Positions 1-6,898 of a stretch of DNA of 11,412 nt are shown piece by piece. The number at the start of each line of letters is the position of its first letter. Within the stretch, counting starts at the first letter, position 1. The notes under the pieces were generated by a model, which ran no database searches, was not told where the DNA came from, and worked only from the letters and a program-made list of their open reading frames with translations. This DNA is from an uncultured Odoribacter sp. (GTDB lineage Bacteria > Bacteroidota > Bacteroidia > Bacteroidales > Marinifilaceae). The stretch is from the NCBI GenBank assembly GCA_947039985.1, contig CAMRAP010000033.1:1-11412 (forward strand). Reading direction: 5' to 3'. Made by a program: the position numbers and the translations under genes.

Positions 1-34
1 GCAAAGAAATAAAATTTGCTGATTTATAAAAATG

Positions 35-66
35 ATGGCTACCTCGAAAGGGTAGCCATTTTTTTA
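35..66 (+). terminator. Rho-independent terminator of the upstream gene
   Basis: A perfect 9-bp stem (ATGGCTACC at 35-43, GGTAGCCAT at 51-59) closes a 7-base loop and runs straight into seven T residues (59-65). It lies before the B12 unit, so it most likely ends a gene entering from the left. In frame 1 the window opens with three codons and a TAA at 10-12, which could be the end of that gene, but too little is visible to call it. The hairpin closely resembles the one at 6705-6745. Confidence 0.85.
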
Positions 67-151
67 TAGTTCCCCGAAGCATTAAAATTTAATTTCATGT
101 GAATTGTTATTATTTTTTTGCAAATAATTATTTTAAAGTAAAAAAATATAC

Positions 152-159
152 TATTTTTG
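152..159 (+). promoter_or_regulatory. Candidate -7 promoter element for the B12 operon
   Basis: TATTTTTG fits the Bacteroidetes -7 consensus TAnnTTTG exactly. It lies just before the cobalamin riboswitch, giving a predicted transcription start near 165. The -33 element is weak: the nearest TTTG (117-120) is 31 bases upstream, longer than the usual 19-21, and the sequence at proper spacing (around 129-133) is only AT-rich. The call rests on the -7 match and its position. Confidence 0.5.
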
Positions 160-162
160 CAT

Positions 163-350
163 TTGCATTGGTTTCTGTATCGTGGATGAATTTCCACGAA
201 GAATTAAAATGGGAATCGGGTGTAAATCCCGAACAGTTCCCGCTGCTGTAAGTTCCTCCCAATTTGGGATAATATGCTTTAACATCCTTTGCCACTGGCT
301 TTTTAAGCTGGGAAGGCGTTAAAGTAGGAATGAGTCAGAAGACCTGCCTT
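163..350 (+). promoter_or_regulatory. Cobalamin (adenosylcobalamin-type) riboswitch aptamer
   Basis: This leader RNA is predicted to bind a cobalamin and reduce expression of the downstream uptake genes when B12 is plentiful. All hallmark segments are visible in order: a 6-bp hairpin CGTGGA/TCCACG (181-198); nested helices GGGAA/TTCCC (211-215 with 237-241) and TCGGG/CCCGA (216-220 with 228-232) around the conserved GTGTAAATCCC; the core CGCTGCTGTAAG (241-252); GCCACTGG (291-298); GGGAAGGC (310-317); and the B12 box AGTCAGAAGACCTGCC (333-348). Additional pairings are CTTTAAC/GTTAAAG (277-283 with 318-324) and GCTT/AAGC (298-301 with 305-308). The 5' edge is approximate. The gene that follows is btuB-like, the classic target of this RNA. 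Confidence 0.95.
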
Positions 351-451
351 TGTACATTTATTTTAATGACTTTCGGGTAAAAAGTCTGCGAATACAGTTG
401 TCAAAGGTGTATCTATTAATTATCCCCTTTATACTTATTTCGAAGTAATTC

Positions 452-491
452 TTGCCCGTAGTCCATTAGTTAACTTTAAACGAACGGGCAA
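452..491 (+). promoter_or_regulatory. Start-codon hairpin, candidate riboswitch expression platform
   Basis: TTGCCCGT (452-459) is perfectly complementary to ACGGGCAA (484-491), with a 24-base loop. The 3' arm covers the translation initiation region and ends on the A of the btuB ATG at 491. No T-run follows, so it does not look like a terminator. Its place 100 bases after the B12 box suggests it blocks ribosome access when the aptamer is bound. The link to the aptamer, such as a loop-loop contact, is inferred. Confidence 0.6.
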
Positions 492-2515
492 TGAGTATGG
501 AGTGTTTTTTTATTAAAAAAATAGTATTAGGCTTATTTTTTTTAATCATCTGTAAAGTTACTGTATGCCAAACAGTAGCAGATACGATAAAAGTGTTTGA
601 AATAGATGATGTTGTGGTGATTGGACATAGAAGGCCTAAAGAGGTGATCCCTGTTCAAGAGCTATATGGTGAACAGTTGAAAAAGTTGAGTGTATACTCA
701 GTTGCAGATGCTGTACGATACTTTTCGGGCGTACAAATCAAGGATTATGGTGGAATAGGTGGTTTAAAAACCATTAATATAAGAAGCATGGGGAGTCACC
801 ATGTTGGTGTCTTTTATGATGGAATTCAGTTGGGCAATGCTCAAAATGGAGTGGTTGATCTAGGTCGCTTTTCCCTTGATAACATGGAGGCTATATCGAT
901 GTATAATGGACAAAAAAGTGCCATTTTTCAGCCTGCAAAAGACTTTGCTTCGGCTAGTGCTATCTATATGAAAACACGTACTCCTTTTTTTGAAGGAGAT
1001 AGACCTTATAATCTAAATTTGGCTGTTAAAGGTGGTTCTTTTCATACCATCAATCCATCCGTGCTTTGGGAATATCGCATAACTGATAGGTTAAGCAGCT
1101 CTTTTAGTGCTGAATATCTCTATACATCTGGGGAGTACAAGTTTCGTTATGCAAAAAAGAATGGCTACGACACAACTGAGCTTCGGAAGAATGGAGATGT
1201 GACAACTCTGCGTATTGAAGGTGGATTGTTCGGAAGTTTGAATCGTGGCGATTGGAAAGCAAAGCTTTACTATTACAACTCTGAACGAGGTTATCCTGGA
1301 GCTTCTGTTCGTGAAGAACCGGGCATGTTTAAGAATCAAGATAGGCAATGGGATGAAAATCTTTTTGTTCAAGGCTCTTTGCGACAGAATTTTGGCTCAG
1401 TGTACCGTTTGCTTATTAACGCTAAGTATGCTTATGACTATTTACACTATTTATCTGACCCTCGATTAGATGTGTCAACCATGTATATAGATAATCGTTA
1501 TCACCAACGGGAGACCTATTTTTCATTAGCAAACATGTTTACTATTTTCAATTGGTGGAGCACATCTTTATCTACTGATTTTCAGCGAAATACATTGGAT
1601 GCTGATTTAGTGAATTTTGCTTATCCCAAGCGATACACACTGCTTAATTCGGTGGCTACTTCCATTGTCTTTGATCGTTTTAAACTACAAGCCAGTCTGT
1701 TGCATACCTATGTTTCTGAAAAAACAGAAACAGCAGGTAGTGGTGCAGGAGATAAAGATATATTTACACCTACTTTGGTTCTTTCTTTTCAACCCATCAA
1801 GCGCATTGACCTAAACCTAAGAGCGTTCTATAAATCCATTTTTCGGATGCCTACACTCAATGATTTATACTACACATTTATTGGAAATAAATACCTCAAT
1901 CCAGAGTATACAAATCAATATAATATAGGAGCTACATATGGTCTAAATTTAACAAAGAGCTGGTTTAAGCGATTGGAATTTCAGGCGGATGCCTACTATA
2001 ATGAAGTGGAGGATAAGATTATTGCTATGCCTACTTCTAACCAATTCCGTTGGACAATGCTCAATCTTGGTTATGTAGAGATACGAGGAGTAGATATAGC
2101 TACCCAAGGATATTTTAGATTTGGAAATGTAGATGTAAACACTCGCTTAAGCTATACCTATCAAAAGGCGCAAGATTTTACAGATCCTATAGACGACTAT
2201 TATGGCGGACAAATACCATATACACCTTGGCATAGTGGTTCAACTATTTTGGGATTAAGTTATCGAGATTGGGATGTGAATTATAGTTTTATCTATACGG
2301 GAGAACGATACGAAGCAGTGGCTAACATTCCTGAAAATTATGCTCAACGGTGGTATACAAATGATATTTCTTTATCGAAAAGTATCGGGATTAAAGGCGT
2401 GAAAATGAGAATAACAGCAGAGGCAAATAATGTATTTAATCAAGCGTATGAAGTTGTGCAGTGCTATCCCATGCCAGGATTTAATTATAAACTAAAACTA
2501 AATATTATATTATGA
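491..2515 (+). CDS. btuB: BtuB-type TonB-dependent outer-membrane receptor for cobalamin
   Basis: This is a 674-residue outer-membrane receptor that should move corrinoids into the periplasm using TonB energy. A hydrophobic export signal covers about residues 8-26. A TonB-box-like stretch (IDDVVVIG, 38-45) and a plug domain (about 52-160, with SVADAVRYFSGVQIKDYGG and the segment around NIRSMG) follow, then a long beta-barrel rich in alternating aromatic residues. The length fits small vitamin and siderophore receptors and is well short of SusC-type proteins, and no SusD partner is present. The cobalamin riboswitch just upstream makes B12 the likely substrate. The ATG at 491 lies at the end of the leader hairpin, and an in-frame ATG at 497 is an alternative start. 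The stop overlaps the next start (ATGA), suggesting translational coupling. Corrinoid preference cannot be read from the sequence. Confidence 0.93.
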   Translation: MSMECFFIKKIVLGLFFLIICKVTVCQTVADTIKVFEIDDVVVIGHRRPKEVIPVQELYGEQLKKLSVYSVADAVRYFSGVQIKDYGGIGGLKTINIRSMGSHHVGVFYDGIQLGNAQNGVVDLGRFSLDNMEAISMYNGQKSAIFQPAKDFASASAIYMKTRTPFFEGDRPYNLNLAVKGGSFHTINPSVLWEYRITDRLSSSFSAEYLYTSGEYKFRYAKKNGYDTTELRKNGDVTTLRIEGGLFGSLNRGDWKAKLYYYNSERGYPGASVREEPGMFKNQDRQWDENLFVQGSLRQNFGSVYRLLINAKYAYDYLHYLSDPRLDVSTMYIDNRYHQRETYFSLANMFTIFNWWSTSLSTDFQRNTLDADLVNFAYPKRYTLLNSVATSIVFDRFKLQASLLHTYVSEKTETAGSGAGDKDIFTPTLVLSFQPIKRIDLNLRAFYKSIFRMPTLNDLYYTFIGNKYLNPEYTNQYNIGATYGLNLTKSWFKRLEFQADAYYNEVEDKIIAMPTSNQFRWTMLNLGYVEIRGVDIATQGYFRFGNVDVNTRLSYTYQKAQDFTDPIDDYYGGQIPYTPWHSGSTILGLSYRDWDVNYSFIYTGERYEAVANIPENYAQRWYTNDISLSKSIGIKGVKMRITAEANNVFNQAYEVVQCYPMPGFNYKLKLNIIL

Positions 2516-3672
2516 GAAAACAGCAATGGATGTGTTTACTCCTATTTTTGCTTGCCACCTCTTGTAGAGATAGCAAGTATATGGAAGGTGTTACACCATC
2601 TACACCGACAGATGTTGTGGATGGAAACAGTAGTGAGGATGTAAAAGGTTTCTACCTCCTTAATGAGGGAAATATGGGAAGTAATAAAGCAAGTATTGAC
2701 TATTTTGACTACGCATCGGGGATATATCACAAAAACATTTATGCTGAACGCAACCCGCATGTTGTGAAAGAACTGGGGGATGTTGGTAATGATATTCAAA
2801 TTTATGGAAACAGACTTTATGCTGTTATAAATTGCTCTAATATATTGGAAGTGATGGATGTAGAAACTGTAAAACATATCGATGTGGTTTCTATTCCAAA
2901 CTGTAGATATATCACTTTTAAAGATGAATATGCTTATGTCAGCTCCTATGCAGGACCAGTGCAAATAGACCCTAATGCTCGATTAGGATATGTAGCTAAA
3001 GTTGATACAGCAACGTTGAAAGTTGTTGACGAATGTATCGTGGGGTATCAACCCGAGGAGATGCTTGTAGTCGATCATAAATTGTATGTAGCCAACTCTG
3101 GGGGATATAGAGCTCCGAATTACGATAAGACCGTTTCTGTTATTGATCTCCATACTTTTAAAGAGATAAAGAAGATAGAGGTTGCTGTTAATCTTCATCG
3201 CTTAGAGCTTGATAGATACGGAAATATATGGGTGTCATCAAGGGGAGATTATTATGATGTACCCTCAAAAATATTTGTGATAGATAGTAAAACGGATCAA
3301 GTGACAGAGGAGTTTGATTTGGCAAATAGCAATATGACCATATCTGGAGATTCGATATATGTATATAGTACAGAGTGGAACCACTCAACTGCTGAAAATA
3401 CAACTTCTTATGCTATAATCAATACGAAAAGTAAGGCGATTGTGGATCGAAACTTTATAAAAGATGGAACGGAAAAAGAGATAAAAATCCCTTACGGTGT
3501 GGCAGTAAATCCAAAAACAAAAGAGATTTTTGTCACTGATGCCAAGAACTATGTTACACCTGGAAAGTTACACTGTTATTCTACGAATGGCGTGCGTAAA
3601 TGGTCGGTAACAACGGGTGATATACCAGCTCACCTTGTCTTCACAACTAAAAAAATAAAACCAATCAATTAA
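2512..3672 (+). CDS. btuG: BtuG-like surface beta-propeller lipoprotein (YncE/DUF5074-like)
   Basis: This 386-residue protein has a lipoprotein signal peptide ending in LLATSC, with the lipidated Cys at residue 18. A low-complexity Ser/Thr/Asp linker (about 27-44) follows, then a YncE-like beta-propeller filling the rest. Propeller blades show as repeated strands such as GFYLLNEGNMGSNKASIDY (46-64), LYAVINCSNILEVMD and VSVIDLHTFKEIKKI. In Bacteroides, BtuG is a surface lipoprotein that binds B12 very tightly and caps BtuB. The opening motif, size and direct overlap with btuB support the same role. The 4-bp ATGA overlap should keep receptor and capping protein in proportion. It could instead be a non-binding paralogue, because the ligand-contact residues were not checked. 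Confidence 0.85.
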   Translation: MRKQQWMCLLLFLLATSCRDSKYMEGVTPSTPTDVVDGNSSEDVKGFYLLNEGNMGSNKASIDYFDYASGIYHKNIYAERNPHVVKELGDVGNDIQIYGNRLYAVINCSNILEVMDVETVKHIDVVSIPNCRYITFKDEYAYVSSYAGPVQIDPNARLGYVAKVDTATLKVVDECIVGYQPEEMLVVDHKLYVANSGGYRAPNYDKTVSVIDLHTFKEIKKIEVAVNLHRLELDRYGNIWVSSRGDYYDVPSKIFVIDSKTDQVTEEFDLANSNMTISGDSIYVYSTEWNHSTAENTTSYAIINTKSKAIVDRNFIKDGTEKEIKIPYGVAVNPKTKEIFVTDAKNYVTPGKLHCYSTNGVRKWSVTTGDIPAHLVFTTKKIKPIN

Positions 3673-3693
3673 TATGAATCAATTTTTTAACAC

Positions 3694-5343
3694 ATGAAAA
3701 AACCAATTATTTTTATTTTGTCAGCACTGCTGACACTAATCGCTTGTCAAAAGGACGACGATATTGAATCTTACTTTTTACAAAAGGGTGATATTACTTT
3801 TAACAGGGAAAGTCTAGATATTGCAGTTATGCCCGATGGAGAAATCGCTATTCAAGTGACGAGTGTATCGGATGAAGGTATTGCGTATCTTTGGACATTG
3901 GACGGAGATACCATTTCGAAAGAAAAAAACTTGCAATATGTAGTGGATAAAGCACCAGCTCAATACGAGTTAAAGTTAGAAGTGGGTCAGAACAAAGAGG
4001 TTCGTTTTGATTATCTATTTGACTTAACGGTAGCAGTCATTCCCACAGAAGATAAAATTGCTATTGTATCTGACAATTTGTATTACAACGAAACTCCATT
4101 TAATGTAGAACAAAAGTATTGGATTAATTTAAATGATCCTTCCGATACAGATAAAGCAAAGGGTATCATCAAGTGGTATGTCAATGGTGAAGAACGTGCT
4201 ACGGGAGTAGAATTTAATTTTACACCCGAAAAGGCAGGAGAATATACCATAAAGTATGCAATGAAAGGTTATTACTCTGAAACGGGAGAGAATTTGAGTG
4301 ATGAGGTTCGTTCAAAAGTGTATAGCTCATCAGGGCTATATATACTCAATGAACCGAATATGACTGCTTCTGAGAGTACTCGTGGTATTAACAAACATAT
4401 TTTTGGCGAGGACACTGTCACTCGTTTTATTGTAGGAGACTATACTTCTTTTGGAGCTAGCAATCAAAATATTTCAAACTGGGCTGGTAAACTCTATAAT
4501 GTCGCTCCATATACGCAAGTAGGAGTTTCCTTTTCTCAATTTGATGCATCAACTGGAGCCTTAATAAAGGCTATTAAAACCATACCAGGACAGGGGCGTG
4601 CATTTGCAGGAATAAATCCTGAACTTGGTGTACTGACAACAAGCAAAGGTGCATATCTTGTCAATCTAACAGATTTTACGATGGGAAGTGAAATTTTAAA
4701 AGGATCAGTAGGTAGTAAAAATGTATTTGTAACAGATGCTTATCTTTTTATAATCTGTTCACAAGGTGCTATTGCATACCCCGTTGATGATTTATCAACC
4801 ACAACTGAACCTATACCACTTGGAACTGCGACGGCAGGTTTTGTAAAATCAAAAGATGGTGCTATTTGGGCATCAAATGGGAATACTTTACTCCGAATCA
4901 ATTCACGCGATCTAAAAACTTCAAATGTTTCGTTACCTGATGGAGCTAAAATTTCATTTTCAGGTAATCCATGGAAACAGTGTTCTTGGGCATCCTCTAC
5001 TTCAGATAACACCTTCTTTTTTACGAAAGATTCGTGGGGACAGAGCAAGGAGATTTATAAGTATGATATAGACAGCAAAGAGCTTATCTCTAAATTCTTG
5101 GTAGCAGCAGATGACTTTGATGGATACAGTTTATACGGTACTTCACTTTATTACGATTCTGAACGCGACGAGTTAATATGTCAAGGCATAAAAGGATGGG
5201 GAGCTGGTGGAGCTTATAATGGAATATGGGGATTTGATGCTAAAAGCGGAGAGAAATCATTTGGCGTTCTATATGACACTAAAGATGTTGCATATTTAGA
5301 TATGTGGTTTCCTGCAATGATGACACCAATTAAAAATTATTAA
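3694..5343 (+). CDS. Surface lipoprotein with two Ig/PKD-like domains and a DUF5074-type propeller
   Basis: The 549-residue product has a lipoprotein signal with Cys18, and the mature start reads CQKDDD, a strong match to the Bacteroidetes surface-export signal. The layout is Ig/PKD-like domain 1 (about 29-116), a second Ig-like domain (about 120-210, with IIKWYVNGEE), then a predicted beta-propeller (about 213-549). The propeller opens with SGLYILNEPNM, recalling GFYLLNEGNM of the preceding BtuG-like protein. It lies 21 bases after btuG in the same unit, so a corrinoid-related surface role is likely. It might be a second B12-binding propeller held away from the membrane by its Ig-like stalk. 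No established name is assigned, because propeller proteins of this kind are diverse and binding is unproven. Confidence 0.78.
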   Translation: MKKPIIFILSALLTLIACQKDDDIESYFLQKGDITFNRESLDIAVMPDGEIAIQVTSVSDEGIAYLWTLDGDTISKEKNLQYVVDKAPAQYELKLEVGQNKEVRFDYLFDLTVAVIPTEDKIAIVSDNLYYNETPFNVEQKYWINLNDPSDTDKAKGIIKWYVNGEERATGVEFNFTPEKAGEYTIKYAMKGYYSETGENLSDEVRSKVYSSSGLYILNEPNMTASESTRGINKHIFGEDTVTRFIVGDYTSFGASNQNISNWAGKLYNVAPYTQVGVSFSQFDASTGALIKAIKTIPGQGRAFAGINPELGVLTTSKGAYLVNLTDFTMGSEILKGSVGSKNVFVTDAYLFIICSQGAIAYPVDDLSTTTEPIPLGTATAGFVKSKDGAIWASNGNTLLRINSRDLKTSNVSLPDGAKISFSGNPWKQCSWASSTSDNTFFFTKDSWGQSKEIYKYDIDSKELISKFLVAADDFDGYSLYGTSLYYDSERDELICQGIKGWGAGGAYNGIWGFDAKSGEKSFGVLYDTKDVAYLDMWFPAMMTPIKNY

Positions 5344-5354
5344 ATCGAAAAACA

Positions 5355-6686
5355 ATGAAATATTTAAATTTTAAAAATTACTCCATTTTATTGATACTAG
5401 TTTTATGTATCGCATTTACGTCTTGTGAAACAGGCGATGGCTACGAAGAAGAACTAGTATATATCTTGCAAAAGGAAGATATAAAGGTGGCAAAGAACTC
5501 AATAAGTAATTTTTCTGCAAAGGTAGGGCAGCTTCTTAGGATTGAAGTTGAAAGTGTTACTGATGAAAACCTCACCTATGAGTGGTTTATCAGTGAGGAG
5601 AGAATTGCGCAGACCAAAAACCTAGAGTATATGTGTGAAGCTAGAGGAAACTACGATCTTGTATTACGTGTATCACAAAATGAACTCAGTTTTGATTACA
5701 AATTTGATTTAGCAGTTACGTTTGATGATATAACTCCTCCTAGTGAAGATGCAATAGCATACATCACCCAAGTTTTTGATTATATGCCTGGGCCTGGTCA
5801 ACATACAAACACTATGCCTGAATATGAGGTTGGGGACACACAAGAGGATATGAATAAAAAAGTTCTTGAGTCTATAGGCAATGATAAGAAAGGCATGATT
5901 ACACTTGGTGGTTATGGCGGTTATGTTGTTGTTGGTTTCGATCATACGATTGAGAATAAGGTTGGAAAACGCGACTTCCGCATAATAGGTAATGCCTTTT
6001 ACGCTTTTAGTAATCCTGATGCAGATGCTCCAGAAGGAGGAAGTTGTGAGCCAGGTATTATAATGGTGGCATACGATGTCAATAAAAATGGTAAACCTGA
6101 CGCGAATGAGTGGTATGAAATAGCGGGTAGTGCTCACAATGATCCGACAAAAGAATTATGGTATCAAAAGGCAGTTGGCGCAAAAAATAATGTAAATCTA
6201 TACACCAACTATGAAATGACCTATCACCGTCCAAGTAAAGAGCCAGAGGCAGGAGATGATTTTAAGAAATACGTCTATTGGGAGGATAATAAGGGAAATT
6301 CAGGATATAAAGAGAAGAATGAGTATCATAGCCAATCGTACTTTCCTGCTTGGTTTGAGGGTGATAAATTAACGTTCAAGGGGACTTGTCTGCCACAGAA
6401 TAGTATCAATGAGGCAGAAGCAGGTTCTGAGTATCCATTTTATGTTCTTTATAGATTTGGTTATGGTTATGCTGACAATGCAATGAATGATGAAGATGAC
6501 GTAGCTATAGACATTAGTTGGGCTGTGAATAGTCAAGGGCTGCAAGTAAATCTTCCTGGTGTTGATTTTATAAAAGTTTATACGGGAGTGAATCAAGAGA
6601 GTGGGTGGATTGGTGAATGTTCTACAGATATAACTAATATAGAGGATTTACATCTATTGAATATTGATCTTGAATCAAGAAAATAA
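5355..6686 (+). CDS. B12-locus lipoprotein: Ig/PKD-like domain plus unique C-terminal domain (possible BtuH-type)
   Basis: This 443-residue lipoprotein (signal to FTSC, Cys24; acidic mature start with DGYEEE) is the last gene of the B12 unit, 11 bases after its neighbour. Residues about 36-122 form an Ig/PKD-like domain clearly related to domain 1 of the previous protein: both have LQK-x-DI, a Tyr-x-Trp core, KNL-x-Y and FDY-x-FDL. The remaining residues (about 130-443) are a separate domain rich in Gly, Tyr and Trp, with GGYGGYVVVGFDH (185-197) and an EF-hand-like loop DVNKNGKPDANE (241-252) that may bind calcium. Bacteroidetes B12 loci encode a further class of surface B12-binding lipoproteins, BtuH, and this protein is a candidate by position and layout. 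I cannot confirm that family from sequence alone, so no symbol is given. Confidence 0.75.
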   Translation: MKYLNFKNYSILLILVLCIAFTSCETGDGYEEELVYILQKEDIKVAKNSISNFSAKVGQLLRIEVESVTDENLTYEWFISEERIAQTKNLEYMCEARGNYDLVLRVSQNELSFDYKFDLAVTFDDITPPSEDAIAYITQVFDYMPGPGQHTNTMPEYEVGDTQEDMNKKVLESIGNDKKGMITLGGYGGYVVVGFDHTIENKVGKRDFRIIGNAFYAFSNPDADAPEGGSCEPGIIMVAYDVNKNGKPDANEWYEIAGSAHNDPTKELWYQKAVGAKNNVNLYTNYEMTYHRPSKEPEAGDDFKKYVYWEDNKGNSGYKEKNEYHSQSYFPAWFEGDKLTFKGTCLPQNSINEAEAGSEYPFYVLYRFGYGYADNAMNDEDDVAIDISWAVNSQGLQVNLPGVDFIKVYTGVNQESGWIGECSTDITNIEDLHLLNIDLESRK

Positions 6687-6704
6687 AAAGATGTTGGTAT
6701 AAAA

Positions 6705-6745
6705 AAATGATGGCTATTTCGAAAGGGGTAGCTATCATTTTTATA
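6705..6745 (+). terminator. Terminator of the B12 operon
   Basis: An inverted repeat (AAATGATGGCTA at 6705-6716, TAGCTATCATTT at 6729-6740) gives a 12-bp stem with one G-T wobble. It carries a run of A before and T after, so it could work in both directions. It starts 18 bases after the stop of the last B12 gene. Its sequence is very like the terminator at 35-66. Confidence 0.85.
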
Positions 6746-6825
6746 GATTATTTATCTCTATGTAAAGATTAGATGGATGTAATTAAACATTAATTAAATT
6801 TTAACTTTATTATTGTTTGATTGTT

Positions 6826-6857
6826 TTTGTGAATTTAAAAAGTTTATTTTATCTTTG
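6826..6857 (+). promoter_or_regulatory. Bacteroidetes-type promoter of the IclR unit
   Basis: TTTG (6826-6829, inside TTTTTG) and TATCTTTG (6850-6857) match the -33 and -7 consensus with a 20-base spacer, the expected distance. The predicted start of transcription is near 6863-6866, leaving a 5' leader of about 35-45 bases before the iclR-family gene. The stretch upstream (6746-6825) is very AT-rich and shows no other feature. Confidence 0.8.
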
Positions 6858-6862
6858 TATTG

Positions 6863-6883
6863 ATATGAAACAATGTTTCATAT
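6863..6883 (+). promoter_or_regulatory. Palindromic operator, probable autoregulatory IclR-family site
   Basis: ATATGAAAC (6863-6871) and GTTTCATAT (6875-6883) are perfect inverted arms around AAT. The core TGAAAC-N3-GTTTCA resembles the known operators of KdgR, an IclR-family repressor. It covers the predicted transcription start, where a bound protein would block initiation, and lies 16 bases before the IclR-family gene. A second weaker inverted repeat (AAACG 6887-6891, CGTTT 6896-6900) follows and could be an accessory half-site pair. Confidence 0.7.
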
Positions 6884-6898
6884 TCGAAACGAAAACGT

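Noticed and set aside
1..12. Three codons and a TAA in frame 1, possibly the end of an upstream gene
   Set aside because: The following terminator makes it plausible, but three codons are too few to support a coding feature.
403..430. Short inverted repeat AAAGG/CCTTT between the riboswitch and btuB
   Set aside because: Five AT-rich pairs around an 18-base loop are weak and common by chance in such sequence. The hairpin at 452-491 is a far better expression platform.
491..2515. SusC-type glycan importer as the identity of the first receptor
   Set aside because: The protein is only 674 residues, has no SusD partner, and is preceded by a cobalamin riboswitch.
2542..2964. Open frame of 140 codons on the minus strand inside the btuG-like gene
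   Set aside because: It lies wholly antisense to a well-supported lipoprotein gene and its product shows no domain pattern or signal. The same reasoning removes the minus-strand frames at 5709-6137 and 7114-7500.
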